Source of the DNA: Chloroflexota bacterium
GTDB taxonomy: Bacteria; Chloroflexota; Anaerolineae; Anaerolineales; Villigracilaceae
DNA length: 64,000 bases
Direction of reading: 5' to 3'
NCBI GenBank assembly: GCA_016191845.1
Contig: JACPVF010000016.1
Coordinates: 248,001 to 312,000, forward strand
Below are positions 15,677-22,490 of this stretch, one piece after another; within the stretch, counting starts at the first letter, position 1, and every line of letters begins with the position of its first letter. The translations under genes were made by a program, and so were the position numbers. Under the pieces are notes generated by a model that had not been told where the DNA came from, searched no databases, and saw only the letters and a list, made by a program, of their open reading frames with translations.

Positions 15677-16679
15677 CCCCCGAGGGGGCAGGCCGACAAT
15701 AGAGTATAGATTGCCTAGACCTGGCGAATTTGCCGAAGTTTTCAATGTTCAACCCGTCCATTACTTTGACGTTCCAACCGTTGAAAATCTCGCCCAATGG
15801 CGCGCAGAGGTGTTAGCGTCTTTTATTGACAAATTCCCTGGCGATTACTCACGAAAAGAATTAAGCGCAAAGCAAGGTACTTGTATCGTGACGAATCGCA
15901 ACCAGACCAAGCGGGCGGGAGTGTTCACAGAGGCCAACGAGGAACGCAGACCTATTTACAGCGCCGCAGAAATTCCCGCAAAAATCCACGGATTCATAGA
16001 GTCTTGCAAGGGAAATAAATTACCAGCCGATGCGGCCTGTTTCGATAAGGCGGCCGCTGACGGCCTGCCTGTTCATTTGGTCATTTACAAAAAAAGCACA
16101 TACTGGCGAAACACTGAACCGACCAGGAAACCGACCGGGACCACCGAGGAACCCAAACCGATACAAGCCACAGTAATCGAACCCGCACGCCCTGAACCTG
16201 TCAACGAGGAACGCAAGCCCGCACGAAACAAGAGCGGCCGCAAACCAGCGACACAACTAGAGGCCGACATTATCGAAGCACTGGAAAGCGAATCTGATAG
16301 CGTCGCACTTGCCCGCAAGATTGTCAACATGGTGCAGGCGGGGAGCAGGTCAAGAGACAAAAACCAACTAAACCACCTTGATTATTTCTCGCCAGAAGTG
16401 GCGGAAATTGTCGAAAAAATCGAGGGCAAATTGGGCATAGAACTTCCCAACAATGACGACGCCTTAGAGGTATACAAGTGGCTTGCGGAACAGAATCCCA
16501 CAAAACTTGATAAGTTTTTGGCGTGGGCAATGGATGGGGAACGCGCGCCGTATGTGTCGAAGTATCGCAATAGCCCTGGATTACTTCGCAAAGAATTTGA
16601 AGTTATGGAAAAAAATAGACAAAAAGAACTAGGACGCGCGGCCCTGCTTGTAACGATAGATTGCCGAGAGGAAGCGTGA
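15636..16679 (+). CDS. C-terminal part of the split primase-like replication protein
   Basis: From a TTG at 15636 this frame encodes 347 residues, but it is open from 15525. The TTG has no Shine-Dalgarno sequence and lies in the loop of a large inverted repeat, so independent start is doubtful. The segment GGRPTIEYRLPRPGEFAEVF looks like the DNA-binding end of replication proteins. A helical region with AQWRAEVLASFIDKF, a Lys/Pro/Glu-rich linker and a final helical domain follow. Deleting one 29-bp unit upstream fuses it in frame to the Toprim/CHC2 part. It may be expressed only after slippage, by frameshifting, or not at all. Confidence 0.6.
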   Translation: MFFIHTLGLKRVKNPRGGRPTIEYRLPRPGEFAEVFNVQPVHYFDVPTVENLAQWRAEVLASFIDKFPGDYSRKELSAKQGTCIVTNRNQTKRAGVFTEANEERRPIYSAAEIPAKIHGFIESCKGNKLPADAACFDKAAADGLPVHLVIYKKSTYWRNTEPTRKPTGTTEEPKPIQATVIEPARPEPVNEERKPARNKSGRKPATQLEADIIEALESESDSVALARKIVNMVQAGSRSRDKNQLNHLDYFSPEVAEIVEKIEGKLGIELPNNDDALEVYKWLAEQNPTKLDKFLAWAMDGERAPYVSKYRNSPGLLRKEFEVMEKNRQKELGRAALLVTIDCREEA

Positions 16680-16812
16680 AAAAAACAATAATCAATTATG
16701 ACGATAAAAGTAACAATATAAATGTTTGTGTTACGGTCTATATATCGTCTTGCCCGTCTCACTAATTTAGTAACAAGCAGACCAAAAATAAGCAGAGGTG
16801 ACAGATTGAAAA
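16680..16812 (+). other. AT-rich spacer with nested inverted repeats
   Basis: GACGATA (16700-16706) and TATCGTC (16743-16749) enclose GTAACA (16710-16715) and TGTTAC (16729-16734), a nested pair that could fold as a stem with an internal loop. It follows directly after the replication gene, so an origin or a protein-binding site is possible. No iterons were seen. Confidence 0.35.
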
Positions 16813-17181
16813 ATGGCAAAATGTAGAGCAAAAACAGCAAGCGGGAAACCATGTCAAGCACAGGCAAGAAAGGGCGGTGCGTTTTGTTTCACCCATGACC
16901 CAGCAAGCGGAAAGGCGCGCGCCCTTGCGCGCAAGAGGGGAGGGGAACGCAACCGAACCCAGCACGGCGGCGCTTCTCATGACCTGCCCAAACAAATCAG
17001 GACGCTTGACGATTTACGCGCGGTCTATGATTACACATTGGCGGAACTCTTGCCAATGGAAAACAGTATCCCCAGGGCAAGGCTTTTACTTGCCTTTATT
17101 GACAGCGGTTTGCGCCTGTTCGAGGTGGGCGAACTTGAACAGCGTTTAACCGAATTGGAAAAATCAGTCTATAAGCAATGA
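16813..17181 (+). CDS. Small Cys/His zinc-binding-type protein (HGGXSTG-like)
   Basis: A 122-residue protein. The first 30 residues, AKCRAKTASGKPCQAQARKG then AFCFTHDP, have the Cys-X8-9-Cys-X10-Cys-X2-His spacing of a small zinc-binding motif common in phage and plasmid proteins annotated as HGGXSTG-domain proteins. A basic stretch with RNRTQHGGAS follows. The C-terminal half is helical (LRAVYDYTLAELLPMENSIP onward) and may oligomerise. Function is not known; the motif suggests nucleic-acid binding. It heads a block of five short, tightly packed plus-strand genes. Confidence 0.6.
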   Translation: MAKCRAKTASGKPCQAQARKGGAFCFTHDPASGKARALARKRGGERNRTQHGGASHDLPKQIRTLDDLRAVYDYTLAELLPMENSIPRARLLLAFIDSGLRLFEVGELEQRLTELEKSVYKQ

Positions 17182-17205
17182 GCAAACTATAAAAACGGAG
17201 GCAGG

Positions 17206-17616
17206 ATGAATCAAAAACATAATTCACGATTGAAGAACCTAGAGGCAGAATTGAAAGACCGTGCGGAGGCCCTTTTATGGGTTGATGTTTTCGACAATCG
17301 GGCCCGAATGGACATCATTAGCGGGACCCAACACAGGCGCGGCGAGACCGTAGAATTTGAAAACGTTTTAGAGTGTGCGGCATGGTTGAATAGTCGGATA
17401 AAAGAATCCCCGAGCAGGGTTAGAGGGTTGGCATTTTTTAGCAACATAGCCGATTTGTTCCCGATGGAATCGCGCGCGGTCTTTGACGGTGAAACACACA
17501 GGCCCGTATTATTGGCCTTGAACAGATGCGACCCGCAAGTATCCTTATATGATACTGCCCTGATAACGTGGAAGCATGGGCGGGATGTTATGGCAAGGGC
17601 GGCCGTGTGTAATTGA
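17206..17616 (+). CDS. Small element protein with RLKNLEAEL N-terminal signature
   Basis: A 136-residue protein of unknown function. The N-terminus MNQKHNSRLKNLEAELKDRA is a short amphipathic helix that also begins the next three gene products. The rest (ALLWVDVFDNRARMDIISG, later FENVLECAAWLNSRIKES) is a mixed alpha/beta domain without a recognisable motif. GGAGG lies 6 bases before the ATG. Confidence 0.5.
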   Translation: MNQKHNSRLKNLEAELKDRAEALLWVDVFDNRARMDIISGTQHRRGETVEFENVLECAAWLNSRIKESPSRVRGLAFFSNIADLFPMESRAVFDGETHRPVLLALNRCDPQVSLYDTALITWKHGRDVMARAAVCN

Positions 17617-17635
17617 GAATTGAACAGGTGAGAAA

Positions 17636-17857
17636 ATGAGTACAAAGAATCGAATCAAAGCATTGGCAAAACGAACCCAGCCGCGGCGGACTTGGAGGGA
17701 CTTTATCGAAAACGGCGTAAGGACCCCACAAGAGGCCCAGGCTTGGCAAGCCTTTTTATCAGAAACCGACTCGAGCGAGATTAACGACCAGGCCGAAAAT
17801 CTGTCAGACCAGGCAAGCGAACAATCAGGCGGACAATCCAATGAGCGCAAAAAATAG
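17636..17857 (+). CDS. Small element protein sharing the N-terminal helix motif
   Basis: A 73-residue protein starting MSTKNRIKALAKRTQPRRTW, the same R-[IL]-K-x-L helix as its neighbours, followed by DFIENGVRTPQEAQAWQAFL and a Ser/Glu/Gln-rich, probably disordered tail. The next gene starts inside its last 17 bases. Function unknown. Confidence 0.5.
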   Translation: MSTKNRIKALAKRTQPRRTWRDFIENGVRTPQEAQAWQAFLSETDSSEINDQAENLSDQASEQSGGQSNERKK

Positions 17858-18041
17858 ACTCAAGAAACTAGAGAGAAGCGCAGGCCCAGCGGCGGACATT
17901 GCAATTTATCAGACAGAGACAGCCGACGGCCGTTATATTGTCAAATATCAATCAGGGCGAACAGTGACCCAGGATAAGCCCGAGCATTGCAAGACCTATA
18001 TAAATATCTGGCCTGATGATTGGGATAAGGTGACAGGATGA
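17841..18041 (+). CDS. Small element protein sharing the N-terminal helix motif
   Basis: A 66-residue protein starting MSAKNRLKKLERSAGPAADI. The remainder (AIYQTETADGRYIVKYQSG to INIWPDDWDKV) reads as a small beta-rich domain. It overlaps the previous gene by 17 bases and the next by 4 (ATGA), so the group is translationally coupled. Function unknown. Confidence 0.5.
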   Translation: MSAKNRLKKLERSAGPAADIAIYQTETADGRYIVKYQSGRTVTQDKPEHCKTYINIWPDDWDKVTG

Positions 18042-18247
18042 AAATAAGACACAGAGTAAAGGCCCTTGAAAAAAGAGCAACCCCGAAAGATGACCGCGTT
18101 TTTGTTTTCTTTTCGACGGATGACCCAAATAAGGTAATGCACAATGGGACCGAAATAACGCGGGCAGAAATGGCGGCTATTGAAGCGGCGAATCCGAACG
18201 CTACTCACATCCATGTTGTTTTTGCAAGCGAAGTCATGGAACAGTGA
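18038..18247 (+). CDS. Small element protein sharing the N-terminal helix motif
   Basis: A 69-residue protein starting MKIRHRVKALEKRATPKDDR, again with the R-x-K-x-L-E-x-R helix. The second half (VFVFFSTDDPNKV, then AEMAAIEAANPNATHIHVVF) looks like a small alpha/beta domain. It is the last of four consecutive genes with this N-terminal signature, and its start overlaps the previous stop (ATGA). Function unknown. Confidence 0.5.
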   Translation: MKIRHRVKALEKRATPKDDRVFVFFSTDDPNKVMHNGTEITRAEMAAIEAANPNATHIHVVFASEVMEQ

Positions 18248-18487
18248 AAGGGGAGGAATCTCGCGGGAACTTGCGGGCGGAGGGGGATAATCTCGCCTGT
18301 TCTCGCCTGCCCAAAGGGAGCGCATTAGATAATATTTCTTGCGCGCCCCATGACAGATAGACAGACAAGAAACCAGACGTGCAGGGATGGGGACCGTGTG
18401 ACCAAAACGACAACAACGAACCGCGCGCCGCGGCTGATAGACCAACACGACGGCGCGCCAAACCCGAAACGCAAAACACAAAACATA
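18248..18487 (+). other. Non-coding stretch after the small-gene block
   Basis: No credible gene is seen in these 240 bases. The first 70 contain repeated TCTCGC and GCGGG words that could fold locally, and a GCGCG-rich segment (18420-18465) precedes the terminator. Confidence 0.4.
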
Positions 18488-18515
18488 AAAACGCCCTGAA
18501 TAATCGGGGCGTTTT
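18488..18515 (+). terminator. Bidirectional terminator between convergent element genes
   Basis: AAAACGCCC (18488-18496) and GGGCGTTTT (18507-18515) form a stem with A- and T-runs on either side. It suits both the rightward small-gene block and the leftward HTH gene. Confidence 0.85.
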
Positions 18516-18534
18516 GTGTTGGTGGGGGAGGGGG

Positions 18535-18795
18535 TTACTTTTTCTTTTTGGCGGGCGGGGCTTCGGTGGGGAGCGTATGGTTTAGTAAGTCCGAAAGCGA
18601 CACGCCGAAGTATTCACAAAGTTTATCCACAATCCTTGTATCAAAACGAGTGACGATGTTTTTATCCCATTGGTAAAGCGTTTTACGGGGAATTCCAGTT
18701 GCATGAGCAACTTCGGAAAGTGGGATAAAACGATTCTCTTTGTCCTGCTTTTCTTGAAGCAAGGTAGCAAAATTGTTTGAAATAGGCACGTTCAT
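18535..18795 (-). CDS. HTH (XRE/Cro-type) transcriptional regulator
   Basis: An 86-residue regulator. ENRFIPLSEVAHATGIPRKT and LYQWDKNIVTRFDTRIVDKL give the two helices of the helix-turn-helix followed by CEYFGVSLSDLLNHTL, the usual Cro/cI-type end. The tail is Pro/Lys-rich. It is the only gene of this block on the minus strand and is divergent from the gene at 18970, with an inverted repeat between them. This is the usual layout of a repressor controlling its own and the opposite promoter. Confidence 0.8.
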   Translation of the reverse strand: MNVPISNNFATLLQEKQDKENRFIPLSEVAHATGIPRKTLYQWDKNIVTRFDTRIVDKLCEYFGVSLSDLLNHTLPTEAPPAKKKK

Positions 18796-18840
18796 AATTT
18801 TACTCCGTTATCTTGAAAATTGACTTTCTTTTACTTTTAG

Positions 18841-18879
18841 GTTACACTTATTTTTATTGACTATAAAGTATAGTGTAAC
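18841..18879. promoter_or_regulatory. Candidate operator between the HTH gene and the divergent operon
   Basis: GTTACACT (18841-18848) and AGTGTAAC (18872-18879) are perfect 8-bp inverted arms separated by 23 AT-rich bases that include TTGACT and TATAAA/TATACT-like words on both strands. The spacing suits two half-sites bound by repressor dimers over divergent promoters. Confidence 0.5.
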
Positions 18880-18969
18880 ACAAGATAGACAAAACCTTAC
18901 CAACCAAATAACCGCCAACCAATAATCGACATAAGCCTAACCCTACAAAGATTGAAAGGAAACTAGACA

Positions 18970-19170
18970 ATGACCACCCAACCAACCAACAACCCAGCCG
19001 CGGACCCTAGGACGGCGCGATTTATCAGGACCCTTAACGCCCTTCCCTGTGACTTGAAAATTTGGGCAGTCTTGCGCCTACTTCAAATTTACGCGGCCCA
19101 CCAATGGCGGAAATTTTGCACATGCTATGCTGTAAAGCAAATGGGCGGACGGGATGATAAGGGCAATTAG
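18970..19170 (+). CDS. Small hypothetical element protein
   Basis: A 66-residue protein with an Asn/Pro/Thr-rich start and a central helix (FIRTLNALPCDLKIWAVLRL then LQIYAAHQWRKFCTCYAV). It is the first gene right of the operator region, with AAAGGA upstream of the ATG. The next gene starts inside its last 17 bases. No function could be assigned. Confidence 0.45.
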   Translation: MTTQPTNNPAADPRTARFIRTLNALPCDLKIWAVLRLLQIYAAHQWRKFCTCYAVKQMGGRDDKGN

Positions 19171-19336
19171 AAAACTCATGCCCTGGAATTGGTACAACCT
19201 TACGCCCAGGGACAGGCTTTTTATTTTGGCCTTGTATGGTGTGGCCCTTTGTGGCCTGGCGTTGGTCAAGACCGCGGACCCCGCCTATCTTATCGCAGGG
19301 ATTCTATGTCTGATACTGGCGAGGTTGGCAATATGA
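19154..19336 (+). CDS. Small two-helix membrane protein
   Basis: A 60-residue protein with two hydrophobic helices (RLFILALYGVALCGLALV and AYLIAGILCLILARLAI) joined by a short loop. It overlaps the preceding gene by 17 bases and the next by 4 (ATGA), so it is part of a coupled run of envelope-associated genes. Function unknown. Confidence 0.5.
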   Translation: MIRAIRKLMPWNWYNLTPRDRLFILALYGVALCGLALVKTADPAYLIAGILCLILARLAI

Positions 19337-19695
19337 AAAAGATACTTGCAACCCTGCCCGCCCTGTTTCTAGTAGCCTGCCAATTTGCGAACTTGGCAAA
19401 CTGGCAACCCGCCCAGGCATTGCAAGACCTACGGCCCACAGTGACCAGCACAACGGCCGCAGAGGTGCAACCTACAGACGCAACCCAGCCGACGCTTACC
19501 CCGTCGGCTTGCGTGGTGATTGCCAGTGATGCGCTAAACCTACGGCGCGGACCTGGCTTATCTTTTGACGTTATCGCCTGGCTGAACCCTGGCGAACGCT
19601 TGACCATCCTACAAACGTGCGGAGCATGGGCGGAAGTACAGACCGACCAGGGCGCGCGCGGATGGGTAAAACAAATCTATTGCAGAGGACAATAA
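19333..19695 (+). CDS. Lipoprotein with bacterial SH3 domain
   Basis: A 120-residue lipoprotein. The signal peptide MKKILATLPALFLVAC ends in lipobox LVAC, and a Thr-rich linker follows. The C-terminal SH3_3-like domain carries SDALNLRRGPGLSFDVIAWL, GERLTILQTCGAWAEVQ and ARGWVKQIYC, the standard blocks of bacterial SH3 domains that bind cell-wall or surface ligands. The start overlaps the previous stop. Such proteins on mobile elements may alter the host surface or aid cell contact; that role is inferred. Confidence 0.8.
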   Translation: MKKILATLPALFLVACQFANLANWQPAQALQDLRPTVTSTTAAEVQPTDATQPTLTPSACVVIASDALNLRRGPGLSFDVIAWLNPGERLTILQTCGAWAEVQTDQGARGWVKQIYCRGQ

Positions 19696-19698
19696 CCC

Positions 19699-20658
19699 AT
19701 GAAAAAAGTTTTCTCAACTATCGCAGGCCTGGCGTTTTATGCTTTCGTTTTGGCCGTCGGCGCGTTTACTGTTTCGCTCACGTTGTCAGAGGTGCGGAGC
19801 GTGCTACCGAATGACCCGATTGCGGCATACTTCGCCCTCGCCCTATTCGATGGCGGCGCATTTGCCTGGCTTATGTCGTGGCTTTACAAAGCCCGAGGCC
19901 TGCCCCAGCGCGCCATTAGTTTGATTATGCTCGTTGTAGACCTGGCGGGCGTGCTACTCATGGCGGGCGGCCGTCTGTTATTGGGTGGGCAAACCTTGAC
20001 CGATGCGCCCGAAACATTGGGGGCGGCCGTCGTCTATGGGATTATGCTGATTACCTTGCTGAACCTAGCGGCGGCATACGGCTATCACATCACGGACCCC
20101 GATACCATCCAAGAGATTGAATTAGCAGTTTTGCAAGACACGCTAGAGGCCGAAGCGTTAGACCAGGCCAAAGCCAACATTGAAGCAGAGGCCCAGGGAT
20201 TAGGCGCGATACTTGCGGCGCGTGCCACTGGTCAACTTAAGTACAAATTGCGCCTGCCCATTGGTGACGATGAAGCGGCCGCCCTGGATGGTGTAGCCCT
20301 GCCCGCTGAACCCGAGCAAATCCAGCCGTCGGCCATTATCACGCCCAGGCCTGCCCAACGCGCGGAACTTCGCAAGCCCAGCACGGCGGCCCGCTGGATT
20401 GTGAACCTGGCAGGCAAGGCGCGCGGATTGTTTGCCCGCAGGCCTGCCCCTATTGCCCAGCCGACGGCTGTATTCGAGACCAGCACGGCCGCGGCGGACC
20501 TGAAACCCGCGGCCCAGGACACGCCCAAAGCACAACCCGAAGCGGAGCAAACCCCCGCCCAGGATAAACCGATGGAACGCCCCGAACCCATGTACCACCC
20601 GATAGGACTTAATGCCCAGGGCGGCCCCGCGGACCCTACTACACCCGAAACAGTCTAG
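19699..20658 (+). CDS. Four-helix membrane protein with long cytoplasmic-type tail
   Basis: A 319-residue protein. Four hydrophobic helices lie at about residues 5-30, 42-62, 75-97 and 107-128. A long charged helix follows (EIELAVLQDTLEAEALDQAK onward, likely coiled coil), then a Pro/Ala-rich disordered C-terminus with repeated PAQ and PEP words. It starts 3 bases after the SH3 lipoprotein stop, so the two are co-expressed and may form an envelope complex. No catalytic motif or ATPase motif is visible. A role in transfer or in exclusion of related elements is possible but unproven. Confidence 0.5.
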   Translation: MKKVFSTIAGLAFYAFVLAVGAFTVSLTLSEVRSVLPNDPIAAYFALALFDGGAFAWLMSWLYKARGLPQRAISLIMLVVDLAGVLLMAGGRLLLGGQTLTDAPETLGAAVVYGIMLITLLNLAAAYGYHITDPDTIQEIELAVLQDTLEAEALDQAKANIEAEAQGLGAILAARATGQLKYKLRLPIGDDEAAALDGVALPAEPEQIQPSAIITPRPAQRAELRKPSTAARWIVNLAGKARGLFARRPAPIAQPTAVFETSTAAADLKPAAQDTPKAQPEAEQTPAQDKPMERPEPMYHPIGLNAQGGPADPTTPETV

Positions 20659-20681
20659 CCGTACCCGCAAGCCTTCGAGTT

Positions 20682-20924
20682 TGCGCGCGGTGCGGTGCTG
20701 AATTTTCGGGCGCATTGCATGGGCGTTACTGTTCAAACTCTTGCAAGCAAAAAGCCTACCGCGAACGCAAGCGCTACAGGAATCCGCAAACGTCAAAAAG
20801 ACTTAGGACTTGTGCGCGGTGTGGTGTGCAATTTGAAGGCGCGATACATGGCCGTTACTGTTCGGGAGCGTGCAAGCAAAAAGCCTACCGCGAACGCAAA
20901 GCAAGACAGGCGGTGAAACCATGA
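20682..20924 (+). CDS. Tandem zinc-finger protein made of a duplicated 43-residue module
   Basis: Two near-identical modules lie 129 bases apart. The first starts CARCGAEFSGALHGRYCSNS at 20682 and the second starts CARCGVQFEGAIHGRYCSGA at 20811, each followed by CKQKAYRERK. Each module offers CxxC plus CxxxC, a treble-clef-like zinc site with a basic tail, as in small phage and plasmid proteins. The frame is open from 20613, yet no ATG, GTG or TTG precedes the first CxxC. The first possible start is a TTG at 20715, which would remove the first CxxC. It may therefore be 5'-truncated or use a rare start. The last bases overlap the next gene (ATGA). Confidence 0.55.
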   Translation, partial: CARCGAEFSGALHGRYCSNSCKQKAYRERKRYRNPQTSKRLRTCARCGVQFEGAIHGRYCSGACKQKAYRERKARQAVKP

Positions 20925-21139
20925 GCGACATATTGAACATTTACAAGACGGATGATTGGACGGCGATAATTATCACGGATGAAAGCGGCGTAGTGTTGGA
21001 CTGTGAAATTATCGTCAAGCCAATGACCGACCTTGACCGACGAATCAGGGAGCGGCAACGGACCCCGCGATACCTGAAAAACAAGCGGACGTTTCAAGCC
21101 GTCCACTTTGACGAAAAATCACTAGCGCTCGAAATCTGA
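20921..21139 (+). CDS. Small hypothetical element protein
   Basis: A 72-residue protein starting MSDILNIYKTDDWTAIIITD at the ATG overlapping the zinc-finger gene's stop. It has a predicted beta-rich first half and a basic helix (DLDRRIRERQRTPRYLKNKR). It resembles small proteins that accompany zinc-finger or replication genes on integrative elements, but no family was recognised. Confidence 0.5.
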   Translation: MSDILNIYKTDDWTAIIITDESGVVLDCEIIVKPMTDLDRRIRERQRTPRYLKNKRTFQAVHFDEKSLALEI

Positions 21140-21176
21140 TAATAGGCAAGTATCAGGCAGAACCTTAACAAAAGAT

Positions 21177-21360
21177 AGCCCGCCCATTAGGGACAGTGGA
21201 ACCCTGGCAGAGAATACCTTGACCGAAGGCGCGGGAATCAAAAAGCCACAGGAAGCCCGTAGAGCGTTGCGGATGATAGTTATCACACCTTGAACCCGTT
21301 GCGAATCTCTACGGCCTTCCTGGGGGCAAATAGGATAATTCGGGGCGTGCGTTGCCCCTA
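21177..21360 (+). ncRNA. Highly structured non-coding region upstream of the second recombinase
   Basis: CAGGAAGCCCGTAGAG (21249-21264) pairs with CTCTACGGCCTTCCTG (21307-21322) through 15 base pairs and one C-C mismatch, closing a 42-base loop that contains the word GTTGCG twice. A second hairpin, GGGGC (21342-21346) with GCCCC (21354-21358), follows. AGGGACAGTGGAACCCT upstream adds a third. No gene fits here. The arrangement suggests a structured RNA leader or a DNA site such as an origin; no known riboswitch was matched. Confidence 0.4.
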
Positions 21361-21379
21361 AAAAGACTAAAAATCACTT

Positions 21380-21399
21380 CCTAGAATGTATCTTCTAGG
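21380..21399 (+). promoter_or_regulatory. dif/core-type inverted repeat before the recombinase gene
   Basis: CCTAGAA-TGTATC-TTCTAGG: perfect 7-bp arms around a 6-base centre, 26 bases before the recombinase start. The size of the centre, and its near identity to the TGTATA centre of E. coli dif, fit a Xer-type recombination core, but a simple operator hairpin is also possible. Confidence 0.4.
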
Positions 21400-21425
21400 G
21401 ATTATCAAACGAAAGCGAGGAAGCA

Positions 21426-22376
21426 ATGAATCAAATCATACAATCCCCACAAAACAGCCTTGACCGCATAGACCAAAACGCGGCGGCTATGTACTTGGTA
21501 GGTCTTAGTGAAAGTGGACGCTACACCATGAAACACACACTTGACCTAGTAGCCAGTATGATGACAGGCGAAGCAAACGCCCTAATCTTTGCCTGGCAGG
21601 AATTACGCTTTCAGCATGTCACGGCGATACGCTCACAACTTGAAGGCAAGGGATACAAGCCCGCAACGATAAACAAGATTCTTGCGGCGGTCCGTGGCGT
21701 ATTGCGGTCCGCATGGCAGGCCGGCCAAATGAGCGCGGAAGATTATCAAAAGGCCGTCAGTGTGAAATCTGTCAAAGCCACAACCCTACCCGCTGGGCGT
21801 GAATTACAAAGCGGCGAAATTAGCGCCCTTATGGAAGCGTGCGAAGATGACAAGACCCCGGCCGGCGTGCGTGACGCGGCGGTGATTGGCCTAATGTATG
21901 CGGCTGGCTTGCGGCGCGCGGAAGTTATCACCCTAGACCTAGCCGACTATGACCAGGACACAGGCCGCTTGACCGTTCGGGGCAAGGGCAATAAAGAACG
22001 AATCGCCTGGCTGACAGACGGCGCGGCGCGTGCCCTGGGCGATTGGTTATCTGTTCGCGGTGGTGTGCCTGGGGCGTTATTTGTCCCCGTCAACAAAGGC
22101 GGGCGGATAACAACCTATTCCCGCATGACATCGAAGGCAGTTTATAACATGCTAGAGAAGCGGGCAGAACAAGCGGGCGTTAAGCATTTTTCGCCCCATG
22201 ATATGCGGCGGACCTTTGTGAGTGACCTGCTTGACGCGGGCGCGGATATTGTGACCGTCTCAAAGATGGCCGGCCATGCAAACGTAAGCACTACGGCCCG
22301 CTATGACCGACGGCCCGAAGATGCAAAGCGCAAGGCGGCGGGCATGTTACACGTCCCCTATCATGGGCGCGCATAG
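21426..22376 (+). CDS. Second tyrosine recombinase (XerC/D-like)
   Basis: A 316-residue recombinase with all catalytic motifs: first Arg in MYAAGLRRAEVITLDL, Lys in VRGKGNKERIAWL, HxxR in SPHDMRRTF, second His in AGHANVSTTARY and the Tyr nucleophile in the same block. The N-terminal domain contains LRFQHVTAIRSQLEGKGYKP, with PATINKILAAVRGVLRSA. GAGG precedes the ATG. It lies 114 bases from the right repeat. It may act in excision with the left-end integrase, or resolve multimers of the circular form at the core-like site just upstream. Confidence 0.92.
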   Translation: MNQIIQSPQNSLDRIDQNAAAMYLVGLSESGRYTMKHTLDLVASMMTGEANALIFAWQELRFQHVTAIRSQLEGKGYKPATINKILAAVRGVLRSAWQAGQMSAEDYQKAVSVKSVKATTLPAGRELQSGEISALMEACEDDKTPAGVRDAAVIGLMYAAGLRRAEVITLDLADYDQDTGRLTVRGKGNKERIAWLTDGAARALGDWLSVRGGVPGALFVPVNKGGRITTYSRMTSKAVYNMLEKRAEQAGVKHFSPHDMRRTFVSDLLDAGADIVTVSKMAGHANVSTTARYDRRPEDAKRKAAGMLHVPYHGRA

Positions 22377-22490
22377 AGACATGATTCGATTTTTCGCCTG
22401 TGACCAGGCAAACAAAAACGCCCTACCCATGCGGTAGAGCGCGCCACACTTGCCAGATATAGCCGTTGAATTTTAGACCGTGTGCCTGTA
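22377..22490 (+). other. Right end of the element before attR
   Basis: This short non-coding stretch contains GCCTGTGACCAGGC and a CGCCCTACC/GGTAGAGCG imperfect stem. The tRNA-promoter copy in attR points leftward into it, so it would be transcribed as the 3' part of a chimeric tRNA-like transcript. Confidence 0.4.

Noticed and set aside
21177-21360. Cobalamin or another known riboswitch
   Set aside because: Some words recall the B12 box, but the order and conserved core are missing, and the downstream gene is a recombinase.
11829-22376. Either tyrosine recombinase as an integron integrase
   Set aside because: Both lie within the tRNA-Leu element, 16 kb or more from the cassettes. No IntI-specific extra segment was recognised between the catalytic motifs.
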